Shown here in pieces: positions 8,662 to 15,773 of a stretch of 31,038 bases of DNA. This stretch comes from an uncultured Coriobacteriaceae bacterium (GTDB lineage: Bacteria; Actinomycetota; Coriobacteriia; Coriobacteriales; Eggerthellaceae). Made by a program: the position numbers and the translations under genes. The notes beneath the pieces are model-generated. The model was given only the letters and a program-made list of their open reading frames with translations. It was not told the DNA's origin and did no database searches. Each line of letters opens with the position of its first letter. Position 1 is the first letter of the stretch. The stretch is from positions 1-31,038 of the forward strand of contig USAB01000009.1 of assembly GCA_900552585.1 (NCBI GenBank), given 5' to 3'.

Positions 8662-9108
8662 TCAGAGCTTCAGGCCCGATTGGTCGACGACCTTCATGGT
8701 GCCGCCTTCCTGGTCCACGAACGTATGCAGATACCGTTTCAGCTGCTTGGCGTCCGTGCAGTTCTGCGTGCCGGCATGGCTCGTGATCCACGGGTCGCCT
8801 TCTGTGTCCACCAGCTGGTAGCTTTTCCCGTATGTCACCTTATAGCGGTAGTTCTGCCCGTCGACGACGATGCGCCATTCCGTGGTGCCGGCTACCTGAG
8901 TGCCGCTGTCGGAGGGACGGTCCAGCTCGGCTTGCACGGTCAGGAAGATGCCGCCAGCGGCGATGATGAGCAACAGCAGGAAACCCGCCTTCGCGCTGCG
9001 CAGCTTCCAGCGGGCCGCGAAGGCTTCGCGCGCCTCGCGGTTCTCGCGGTCTACGTTCGCGCGCCTTGCGCTTTCGGAATCGGTTGTGTCGGTTCGCTTT
9101 GTCTGCAT
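8662..9108 (-). CDS. Membrane-anchored protein, function unknown
   Basis: 148 residues. A charged N-terminal segment (Arg/Glu/Asp-rich, residues 1-40) precedes one transmembrane helix at about 41-59 (AGFLLLLIIAAGGIFLTVQ). A polar C-terminal domain of about 90 residues follows, which would lie outside the cell: WRIVVDGQNYRYKVTYG, then WITSHAG and a single Cys. The ATG at 9108 is preceded by an AAAGG-like site. The upstream extension to 9411 runs antisense into the next gene and is not credible. No family recognised. Confidence 0.6.
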   Translation of the reverse strand: MQTKRTDTTDSESARRANVDRENREAREAFAARWKLRSAKAGFLLLLIIAAGGIFLTVQAELDRPSDSGTQVAGTTEWRIVVDGQNYRYKVTYGKSYQLVDTEGDPWITSHAGTQNCTDAKQLKRYLHTFVDQEGGTMKVVDQSGLKL

Positions 9109-9137
9109 GTCTGCCTTTCGGGTTTCTCCCCAGAAAC

Positions 9138-9155
9138 ATACCCCTGCAAGGGTAT
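9138..9155. promoter_or_regulatory. Inverted repeat in divergent promoter region
   Basis: ATACCC and GGGTAT form perfect arms around a 6-base spacer. It lies 30 bases upstream of the minus-strand membrane protein and about 170 bases upstream of the plus-strand coiled-coil gene. It could be an operator. The evidence is only the symmetry and the position. Confidence 0.3.
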
Positions 9156-9322
9156 CCATTACGAAGCTGTAACTGGAATCGCGCCAAGTATACATGGCTA
9201 TCGCGCAGTGCTCGGCGCAACGGAACGTCGCGAGCGGGTGTCGTTTTGACGGGGGATGCCCGAAGGCGGTAAGGTTTCGGGTCGTAATATGCATACGGGA
9301 TGCTTCTGGAAGGGGATGCGCC

Positions 9323-9703
9323 GTGCCTGAGTTCATCAGCGATACGCCCGATTGGGACAAGGTCAGGACGCGGGCGGTGGCAGAGTGCCTGTCCAACCGC
9401 CCGGAGGGCATGACGGAGCTTCAAGCGCTGCAGAAGCGCGCCGATGAGTTGAAAGCCGAGTTCGATGCCCTCACCGACCAGGGAACCGCCATCTACGATC
9501 GAGCGGCGCGCCAGGCTGCGGAGGTTCAGCGTCGGGCGCAGGCGAAGGCCGATGCCGTTCTAGACGAGGCACGCCGGCAGTGCGCCGAGATCCAGGCACA
9601 GGCGGATGCCCAGGCGCAGGCGGCGCGCGACCGCACGCCCGTTGCGTTGTTGGAGAAGCTGGCCATTGAGATGGAAATCCAGAACCGTACGTTGGGACGG
9701 TAG
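9323..9703 (+). CDS. Coiled-coil protein, function unknown
   Basis: 126 residues starting at a GTG that follows GGAAGGGG by about eight bases. The nearby ATG at 9316 is out of frame, and longer in-frame starts run into the opposite gene's promoter. Residues 28-105 are a long Ala/Glu/Gln/Arg-rich helix with heptad character (ALQKRADELKAEFDAL, then AAEVQRRAQAKADAV and QCAEIQAQADAQAQ). This resembles ATPase b-subunit or DivIVA-like coiled coils in composition only. There is no signal peptide and no membrane segment. It is followed by 225 bases before pstS, so it is probably not part of that operon. Confidence 0.6.
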   Translation: MPEFISDTPDWDKVRTRAVAECLSNRPEGMTELQALQKRADELKAEFDALTDQGTAIYDRAARQAAEVQRRAQAKADAVLDEARRQCAEIQAQADAQAQAARDRTPVALLEKLAIEMEIQNRTLGR

Positions 9704-9784
9704 CCCTTTCGGTCTCGACAGACGCTCTTCGATAAGCGCACGTTGCGTTCCGTGCTGCTTCGGAGTGCCTCCCCGGCGCTCTTT

Positions 9785-9890
9785 TGCATAACGTTTACAA
9801 TTATTGTTCTTTTTGTTTCTTCTTTATGGATGCTTGCGGACCCTTGACGTTCGCCTGCAAAGCGTTTGACGCGCTGGCGCCATTATCGAT
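9785..9890 (+). promoter_or_regulatory. Probable pst operon control region
   Basis: An unusually AT/T-rich tract (9785-9830) is followed by two exact TTGACG copies at 9844 and 9866. They are 22 bp apart, which is two helical turns on the same face. PhoP/PhoB binding sites are direct repeats with about 11-bp phasing, so a phosphate-response box is plausible. The motif does not match a known consensus well enough to be certain, and I could not fix a -10 element. Confidence 0.35.
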
Positions 9891-9928
9891 GCAGTAGTGG
9901 CATACCCCTCTGAAAGGAATGAACGCCA

Positions 9929-10813
9929 ATGAAGAAGAAGTATCTGATCGTCGTCGTGGCGGCCCTTGCCGCCTTTGGCATGTTCGCGCTTGCCGGATGC
10001 GGGTCATCCGGCTCCGACTCATCCGGATCTGCGGCCGGCGGCAACGGCGGCACGAGCATTTCCGTGTACTCCCGTGAGGATGGTTCCGGCACGCGCGGTG
10101 CATTCATCGAGCTCACTGGCGTTCAGGATGGCGATACCGACAATACCGTCTCCTCCGCAATCATCACGAATTCCACTTCCGTCATGCTGACCTCCGTTGC
10201 CGGCGATGCGAACGGCATCGGCTATATTTCCCTGGGCTCTTTGAACGACACCGTGAAAGCCGTCAAAGTCGATGGCGTCGAGGCGACTGCCAAGAACGTG
10301 AAGAGCGGCAAATACCCCATCTCCCGTCCGTTCAATGTGGTGACGAAGGACGATCTGTCCAAGCTGGGTAAGGACTTCCTGGCATTCATCCAGAGCGATG
10401 ACGGCCAGAAGGTCGTGACGGACAACGGCTACGTCTCCGACAGCAGCACGGGATCTTTCAAGTCCAGCAAGCCCTCCGGCAAGTTGGTCGTTGCCGGTTC
10501 CTCCAGCGTGTCCCCTCTCATGGAGAAGCTGATCGAGGCTTACAAGAAAGTCAATACGAAGGCCGAGATCGAGCTGCAGACCAGCGATTCCACCACGGGT
10601 ATCAACATGGCGACCGAGGGCACCTGCGATATCGGCATGGCATCCCGCGACCTGAAGGATTCCGAGAAGAGCGCCGGCTTGACCACCACGGTCATCGCCA
10701 AGGATGGCATTGCCATCATCGTGAACAAGGACTCCAAGGTAGACGACCTCACCACGGACCAGATCAAGTCCATCTACACGGGGCAGACCACGACCTGGGA
10801 AGAGGTTCAGTAA
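9929..10813 (+). CDS. pstS: Phosphate-binding lipoprotein PstS with permuted domain order
   Basis: 294-residue phosphate-binding lipoprotein that would sit on the outer face of the membrane and feed PstCA. The signal peptide ends in the lipobox LAGC (Cys24), followed by a Ser/Gly-rich linker. The family motifs are present in swapped order. VYSREDGSGTR (47-56), YISLGSLNDTVKA and YPISRPF, normally in the second half, come first. VAGSSSVSPLMEKL, SDSTTGI, DIGMASR and IYTGQTTTWEEV, normally the first half, come last, and the protein stops where PstS usually continues into the SREDGSGTR segment. This looks like a circular permutation of the whole binding fold. AAAGGA lies ten bases before the ATG. 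It leads pstSCAB. Confidence 0.9.
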   Translation: MKKKYLIVVVAALAAFGMFALAGCGSSGSDSSGSAAGGNGGTSISVYSREDGSGTRGAFIELTGVQDGDTDNTVSSAIITNSTSVMLTSVAGDANGIGYISLGSLNDTVKAVKVDGVEATAKNVKSGKYPISRPFNVVTKDDLSKLGKDFLAFIQSDDGQKVVTDNGYVSDSSTGSFKSSKPSGKLVVAGSSSVSPLMEKLIEAYKKVNTKAEIELQTSDSTTGINMATEGTCDIGMASRDLKDSEKSAGLTTTVIAKDGIAIIVNKDSKVDDLTTDQIKSIYTGQTTTWEEVQ

Positions 10814-10849
10814 CCCGACCCGCAGGCACCTGACCTTTTGGAGCGCAAC

Positions 10850-11722
10850 ATGAACTCATCCACCTCTCGGGCCCATCTCTCCGAGCAGGTCTCGCGCATC
10901 CTCTTCATCGCTGCTGCGGGGGTTTCCATCCTCGCAGTGGCGTTGATTTGCGTATTCCTGCTCGTCAACGGCGTACCGGCCATTGCCCAGATAGGCCTGC
11001 CCGATTTCCTGCTGGGAACCACCTGGAAGCCGGCAAACGATATCTACGGCATCTTCCCCATGATCGTCGGCAGCATCTACGTCACGGCAGGTGCGCTTAT
11101 TGTGGGCGTGCCCGCGGGCATCCTCTGCGCCATCTTCTTGGCAAGGTTCGCAACCGGGCGCGTCGTTCGCATCATGCGGCCCGGGATCGAGCTGCTCGCC
11201 GGCATTCCCAGCGTCATCTACGGCTCCTTCGGCCTTGTGGTGTTCGTTCCCATCATTCGCTCGTGGGGTGTTGGATCGGGCTTCTCGCTGCTGGCGGCAA
11301 GCGTGCTATTGGGCATCATGATCCTGCCCACGATCATCACGGTCTCCCAATCGGCCATCGAGGCGGTGCCGGCCTCGTACTACCAGGGCGCCCGCGCGCT
11401 GGGCGCCGACCACGAGCATGCCGTATTCCGCGTGGTGGTTCCTGCCGCCGTCTCCGGCATCGTGGCGGCCGTCATCTTGGGTCTGGGCCGCGCGCTGGGC
11501 GAAACGATGGCCGTCATCATGGTTGCAGGCAACCAGCCCGTGATCCCCGACAGCATCTTCGATGGCGTGCGCACCATGACCGCGAATATCGTATTGGAGA
11601 TGGGCTATGCGGCCGATCTGCACCGTGGCGCGCTCATTGCAACCGGCGTCGTGCTGTTCGTATTCATCCTGATCATCAACACGCTGGTAAATCTGGCGCG
11701 CAATAGCGGGAAGGCGGAATGA
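10850..11722 (+). CDS. pstC: Phosphate ABC transporter permease PstC
   Basis: 290-residue membrane subunit of the phosphate importer. About six transmembrane helices are visible. The EAA loop that contacts PstB is YYQGARALGADHEHAVFRVV, and PstC-typical segments include GIELLAGIPSVIYGSFGL and ILGLGRALGETMAVIMVAGN. The ATG at 10850 follows TGGAG by six bases; an in-frame TTG twelve bases upstream is less likely. It begins 36 bases after pstS and its stop overlaps the pstA start by four bases (ATGA), a sign of translational coupling. Confidence 0.95.
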   Translation: MNSSTSRAHLSEQVSRILFIAAAGVSILAVALICVFLLVNGVPAIAQIGLPDFLLGTTWKPANDIYGIFPMIVGSIYVTAGALIVGVPAGILCAIFLARFATGRVVRIMRPGIELLAGIPSVIYGSFGLVVFVPIIRSWGVGSGFSLLAASVLLGIMILPTIITVSQSAIEAVPASYYQGARALGADHEHAVFRVVVPAAVSGIVAAVILGLGRALGETMAVIMVAGNQPVIPDSIFDGVRTMTANIVLEMGYAADLHRGALIATGVVLFVFILIINTLVNLARNSGKAE

Positions 11723-12690
11723 CAATGGGCGAAATCGTTGTGGATGAGGCCGGTGCCACGTCGGGCGCATCGGTATCCGATGAATACGAACGCCTGTCGA
11801 AGCTGGTTGCTTCGACACATGAGCGTACGGCGAAGCGCCGCCATGCTGTTGGCATCGCCTTGAGATGGCTTGTCCGCCTCGGTACGCTGCTCACCATGGC
11901 AGCGCTTGCCGGTATTGTGGGATACATCCTTATCATGGGCGTTCCGCGTCTGACGCCATCGCTGTTCGAGTGGGAGTACAACTCGGTGAACGTGTCGCTC
12001 ATGCCTGCGCTCATCAACACGGTGCTCATGGCGTTTCTCTCGTTGCTGATTGCCGTGCCCATCAGCGTGGGGTCGGCAATCTATTTGGTGGAGTATGCCG
12101 GGCGCGGAAATAGGTTCGTGAAGCTGGTCAGCGTCACCACCGAGACGTTGGCGGGCATTCCCTCCATCGTGTACGGCCTGTTCGGCATGTTGTTCTTCGT
12201 CACGGCGCTGCATTGGGGCATGTCGTTGCTTGCCGGCGCATGCACGCTGGCCATCATGATTCTGCCCATTATCATGCGCACCAGCCAGGAGGCGCTTCTG
12301 GCGGTTCCCGACGACTATCGCATGGGCAGCTTCGGCCTGGGTGCCGGGCGCCTGCGCACCGTTGCGAAGGTGGTGCTGCCGTCGGCGATTCCCGGCATCC
12401 TGGGCGGTGTGATCTTGGGTTTGGGCCGCGTTGTCGAGGAGGTGGCCGCCCTGCTGTTCACCTGCGGCAGCGTGGCCGCCGTTCCGGACTTCGCCGGTCA
12501 GGGGTTGGGCGCGGTGTTCAGTTCCACGCGAACGCTGGCCGAGCACATGTACCTGTTGGCCAGCGAGGGGTTGCATATCAACGAGACGTACGCAACGGCG
12601 GTGGTGCTGTTGGCGCTGGTCGTAGCGCTCAATGCCGTGTCCACGTACTTCGCGAACCGCCTGGCGCGCAATGCGACGGGCGAGGACTGA
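11719..12690 (+). CDS. pstA: Phosphate ABC transporter permease PstA
   Basis: 323-residue second membrane subunit. About 50 cytoplasmic residues precede the first helix. The conserved ETLAGIPSIVYGLFGMLFF and the EAA loop (YRMGSFGLGAGRLRTVAKVV) mark it as PstA. The late segment after GLGRVVEEVAALLFT replaces the GETA signature often seen in the family. Two start codons lie six bases apart (11719 and 11725); a GGAAGG site serves either. It follows pstC with a four-base overlap and precedes pstB by 40 bases. Confidence 0.94.
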   Translation: MTMGEIVVDEAGATSGASVSDEYERLSKLVASTHERTAKRRHAVGIALRWLVRLGTLLTMAALAGIVGYILIMGVPRLTPSLFEWEYNSVNVSLMPALINTVLMAFLSLLIAVPISVGSAIYLVEYAGRGNRFVKLVSVTTETLAGIPSIVYGLFGMLFFVTALHWGMSLLAGACTLAIMILPIIMRTSQEALLAVPDDYRMGSFGLGAGRLRTVAKVVLPSAIPGILGGVILGLGRVVEEVAALLFTCGSVAAVPDFAGQGLGAVFSSTRTLAEHMYLLASEGLHINETYATAVVLLALVVALNAVSTYFANRLARNATGED

Positions 12691-12730
12691 CGCCGCACGT
12701 TCCGTGCGGTTCCGAAAGGAGAATCATCCA

Positions 12731-13588
12731 ATGGAAGCAATATTCGAAGAAGATGGGTTGAGAGAGGGCGGCAAGCCTGCGGCCGATTGCCGAATAGAGG
12801 CGGAGGTAAAGGGCGCGAGTGCTTCCGATCCGCATGCGCAGGTCAAGATGACGGTTGATCATCTTGACCTGTACTACCGTGATTTCCATGCGCTGAAAGA
12901 TGTGAGCCTGGATATCCCGGAGCATCAGGTAACGGCGCTCATCGGTCCCTCCGGGTGCGGCAAGTCGACGTTTCTGAAGACGCTGGATCGCATGAACGAC
13001 CTGGTGGAGGGCTGTCGCATGGAGGGCAAGGTCCAGCTTGACGGGCAGGATATCTACGGGAACATGGATGTGAACGACCTCAGACGCCGCGTAGGTATGG
13101 CGTTCCAGAATCCGAATCCGTTTCCCCTGTCCATCTACGACAACGTGGCGTACGGGCCGCGCACGCATGGCATCCGCAACCGCAAGGATCTCGACGCTAT
13201 CGTCGAGCGCAGCCTGCGCGATGCCGCCATTTGGGACGAGCTGAAGGACCGCCTGAAGAAGAACGCCCTGGGACTTTCGGGCGGCCAGCAGCAGCGCCTG
13301 TGCATCGCGCGGGCGCTTGCCGTGCAGCCCGAGGTCCTGCTGATGGACGAGGCTACCAGCGCCCTCGACCCTATCTCGACGGCGAAAATCGAGGAGCTGA
13401 TCGCCCAGATCAGCGACCGCTATACCATCGTCATGGTGACGCATAACATGCTGCAGGCGCTGCGTGTGTCGCAGAAGACGGCGTTCTTCCTGCTCGGCGA
13501 GCTTATCGAAGCCACGGACACGGACACGCTGTTCACACACCCGTCCGACAAGCGCACGGCGGACTACGTGTCCGGCCGGTTCGGCTAG
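12731..13588 (+). CDS. pstB: Phosphate ABC transporter ATPase PstB
   Basis: 285-residue ATP-binding subunit that energises phosphate import. Motifs in order: Walker A GPSGCGKST, the Q-loop region QNPNPFPLSIYDNVAYG (PstB-specific), signature LSGGQQQR, Walker B VLLMDEATSALDP and the switch His in MVTHNM. About 40 N-terminal residues come before the usual PstB start. AAAGGAG lies upstream of the ATG at 12731. It is the last gene of the operon; no phoU follows. Its stop codon overlaps the stop of the convergent symporter gene (the shared CTAG at 13585-13588). Confidence 0.96.
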   Translation: MEAIFEEDGLREGGKPAADCRIEAEVKGASASDPHAQVKMTVDHLDLYYRDFHALKDVSLDIPEHQVTALIGPSGCGKSTFLKTLDRMNDLVEGCRMEGKVQLDGQDIYGNMDVNDLRRRVGMAFQNPNPFPLSIYDNVAYGPRTHGIRNRKDLDAIVERSLRDAAIWDELKDRLKKNALGLSGGQQQRLCIARALAVQPEVLLMDEATSALDPISTAKIEELIAQISDRYTIVMVTHNMLQALRVSQKTAFFLLGELIEATDTDTLFTHPSDKRTADYVSGRFG

Positions 13589-15180
13589 GGCATCACTCCA
13601 CCTTCACGTCGATGCCCGCTTCGGCGGGCAGGGGGCTGCTCGGTTTCCCTGCCGATCATGCGGTCGAGCTCGCGGTCCACGGCGCCCTCCGGGTTCGTGG
13701 GGAACACGCTGAACGGCACGGCGGGGGTGAACAGGCTGACGATAGGCACCACCGCAAGCGACAGCACCATGGCAAGCGCCCCGCAGTTGATGGGCGAGGC
13801 GATGAGCGGCGTGCCCATCATGCCGGCAATCATGTTACCGCAGGTCAAACCGACGCCAAGGACGAAACTCGTCCACACGGCCGCCTTCGAGATGTGCCTG
13901 CTGTACAGGCCCCACACGAACGGGCCCAAGAAGGCACCGGACAACGCGCCCCACGAGATGCCCATGAGCTGCGCGATGAAGGTGATCGTGGAGTGGTACT
14001 GAATCAGCGCGATGATGGCGGACAACACCACGAAGACCACCAGCAAGATACGCATGCTCCAAATCTGCTTCTTCTCCGATAGGTCTTTGACCAGGTTGTG
14101 CTTGATCACGTCCAGCGTCAGCGTAGACGATGAGGTCAGCACCAGGCTTGACAGCGTGGACATGGAGGCGGAAAGAACCAGCACCACCACCAGACCGATC
14201 AGAATATCGGGAAGCGTCGACAGCATGGTGGGGATGATAGAGTCGTATACGGGCTGCCCGTTTGCGCCCATGGTTACCTGGTCGCCGTACAGGCGCCCGA
14301 AGCCGCCCAGGAAGTAGCTGCCGCCGGCAACCACGAACGCGAAGACAGTGGAGATAATGGCGCCCTGCTTGATGGCGGATCCGCTGCGGATGGCATAGAA
14401 CTTCTGCACCATCTGCGGCAGGCCCCAGGTGCCCAGGCTCGTTAGGATCACAACGCCTAGCAGATTCAGCGGGTCGGGGCCGAACATGCTCACGAACGCG
14501 CCGTTTAGATCAGATCCTTCTGCGGGAATCCGGCTCATGGTAACCAGGGATTCCATGAAGCCTCCGTTCGCTCCCAGCACGGCGGCTACCACCAGCACGA
14601 TGCCCACCAGCATGACGCATCCCTGCAAGAAGTCGTTCGTGACGGTGGCCATGTAGCCGCCAAGTACCACGTATGCGCAGGTGATGGCCGCCATCCCTAT
14701 GACGCAGTATTCGTAGGGAATGCCGAATGCCATCTCGAACAGGCGCGACAGACCGTTGTAGACGGATGCGGTGTACGGAATCAGGAACGCGAAGATGATC
14801 AGCGCGGATGCAGTGCGGATTGCGCGGCTTTCGTAGCGCTTCCCGAAGAACTCCGGCATGGTTGTCGCGCCCAGACGATGGGACATCTCCCGCGAGCGCG
14901 GTCCCAGCACCCACCAGGCCAGCAGGCTGCCGATGAGCGCATTGCCGATGCCGATCCAGAACGCCGCAAGACCGTACTTCCAGCCGAACTGACCGGCGTA
15001 ACCCACGAAGATGACGGCGGAGAAATAGCTGGTACCGAATGCGAACGCCGAAAGCCACGGCCCCACATTGCGTCCTCCTAACACGAATCCCTCCACGCTG
15101 TTGGTGGTATGGCGGCAGTAGATGCCCACTCCCACGGCCACGCCGATGAAGATGAGCACCATGCAAATTTTGGCAATCAT
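13585..15180 (-). CDS. Sodium:solute symporter family protein
   Basis: 531-residue membrane transporter of the SSS family, with about 13 hydrophobic helices. Family features seen are FVLGGRNVGPWLSAFAFGTSYFSA near residues 35-60, GATTMPEFFGKRY, TGG-like CAYVVLGGYMATVTNDFLQG, and the Ser-rich sodium-site helix (SASMSTLSSLVLTSSSTLT). Closest in feel to the pantothenate/proline branch, but the solute cannot be read from motifs. The ATG at 15180 has GGGAGG six bases upstream; the longer ORF to 15258 has none. It has an unusual leader with a terminator and a small ORF (15280-15474) that may control it. It converges on pstB with overlapping stop codons and no terminator between them. Confidence 0.9.
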   Translation of the reverse strand: MIAKICMVLIFIGVAVGVGIYCRHTTNSVEGFVLGGRNVGPWLSAFAFGTSYFSAVIFVGYAGQFGWKYGLAAFWIGIGNALIGSLLAWWVLGPRSREMSHRLGATTMPEFFGKRYESRAIRTASALIIFAFLIPYTASVYNGLSRLFEMAFGIPYEYCVIGMAAITCAYVVLGGYMATVTNDFLQGCVMLVGIVLVVAAVLGANGGFMESLVTMSRIPAEGSDLNGAFVSMFGPDPLNLLGVVILTSLGTWGLPQMVQKFYAIRSGSAIKQGAIISTVFAFVVAGGSYFLGGFGRLYGDQVTMGANGQPVYDSIIPTMLSTLPDILIGLVVVLVLSASMSTLSSLVLTSSSTLTLDVIKHNLVKDLSEKKQIWSMRILLVVFVVLSAIIALIQYHSTITFIAQLMGISWGALSGAFLGPFVWGLYSRHISKAAVWTSFVLGVGLTCGNMIAGMMGTPLIASPINCGALAMVLSLAVVPIVSLFTPAVPFSVFPTNPEGAVDRELDRMIGRETEQPPARRSGHRREGGVMP

Positions 15181-15279
15181 GCAGTCCTCCCTGTTCGATG
15201 CCACAACCTGTCGGCTTTTCGGGGAAGAGAGAGGAGTATTGATGCTGATGGCGCGCAAGGAAGGACGGCACGGGACAAT

Positions 15280-15311
15280 AAAAAAAGCACCCGAGTCGAA
15301 ACTCGCGTGCT
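15280..15311 (-). terminator. Intrinsic terminator in the symporter leader
   Basis: Read on the minus strand, AGCAC-G-CGAGT, loop TTCG, ACTCG-G-GTGCT is followed by seven T. It lies 100 bases upstream of the symporter start and on its strand, so it must be read through for expression. The base of the stem overlaps the stop codon of the small upstream ORF. This arrangement suggests attenuation. Confidence 0.7.
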
Positions 15312-15474
15312 AGCAGAATCGATACGAATAGCCTGCGACATCCGCGCGGGTGCGCGGTGCTTGCAGGCATGCCGCAGGGCAGCCTGCAAGCACAGACTGC
15401 ATGGCGAAGACCTCGCTCATCAAAGCGTTGGCCTCTGCACCGTTGCGGACGATCTGTTCCTTCCCGAAAACCAT
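15310..15474 (-). CDS. Small ORF upstream of symporter, possible leader peptide
   Basis: 54 codons, from ATG at 15474 to TAG at 15310-15312. Codon choice is like that of the neighbours (mostly G/C at third positions), and the product (MVFGKEQIVRNG, then EVFAMQSVLAGCPAAC, ending YSYRFC) matches no family I know. The start has no ribosome site, but an extended -10 element (TGCTACATT) ends six bases before it, as in leaderless mRNAs. An internal ATG at codon 19 has AGAGG upstream. The last codons run into a terminator stem, so it may act as a regulatory leader rather than as a functional protein. Confidence 0.35.
   Translation of the reverse strand: MVFGKEQIVRNGAEANALMSEVFAMQSVLAGCPAACLQAPRTRADVAGYSYRFC
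15357..15393 (-). repeat. 12-bp perfect inverted repeat in the symporter leader
   Basis: GTGCTTGCAGGC and GCCTGCAAGCAC are perfect complements around a 13-base loop, inside the small ORF. The pentamers GTGCT and AGCAC recur in the terminator stem downstream, so alternative pairings between this hairpin and the terminator are possible. Confidence 0.6.
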
Positions 15475-15706
15475 GGCAGGAATGTAGCACGGAAACGCAT
15501 TTCCGCTTGGCACTCGGTGCGAAAGGGGGCGAAAAAACCGCGGGCGGCATATGCGTTGCGCTGCAGAATCCACCCGGTGCCTGTCGGGCGGCTCTTTTGC
15601 GGCATAGGTCGGCGCATGGGTCTTTTGGCGCACCGGCGGCCCGAAGTTTTCACCTGCAGCCGGGAGCATGCTTATGGGGAAATGGCGCAGCATGCGTCCA
15701 GCGGGA

Positions 15707-15735
15707 TGGCAATGCTTTCGGGCAGTTGGTAGTAT
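15707..15735 (+). promoter_or_regulatory. Possible ettA promoter
   Basis: TGGCAA and TAGTAT with a 17-base spacer lie 38 bases before the ettA start. The -10 is a fair match, the -35 poor. Confidence 0.3.
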
Positions 15736-15773
15736 GAAACCCTATTCAATACCATGAACAGGAGAAATACCCC

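Larger units (their letters stand above)
15181..15773. other. Divergent region between symporter and ettA
   Basis: 593 bases between divergently read genes. The half nearest the symporter (15280-15474) holds a minus-strand small ORF, a 12-bp hairpin and an intrinsic terminator. The half nearest ettA holds a possible promoter. In 15480-15700 I see no gene and no clear structure. Confidence 0.5.
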
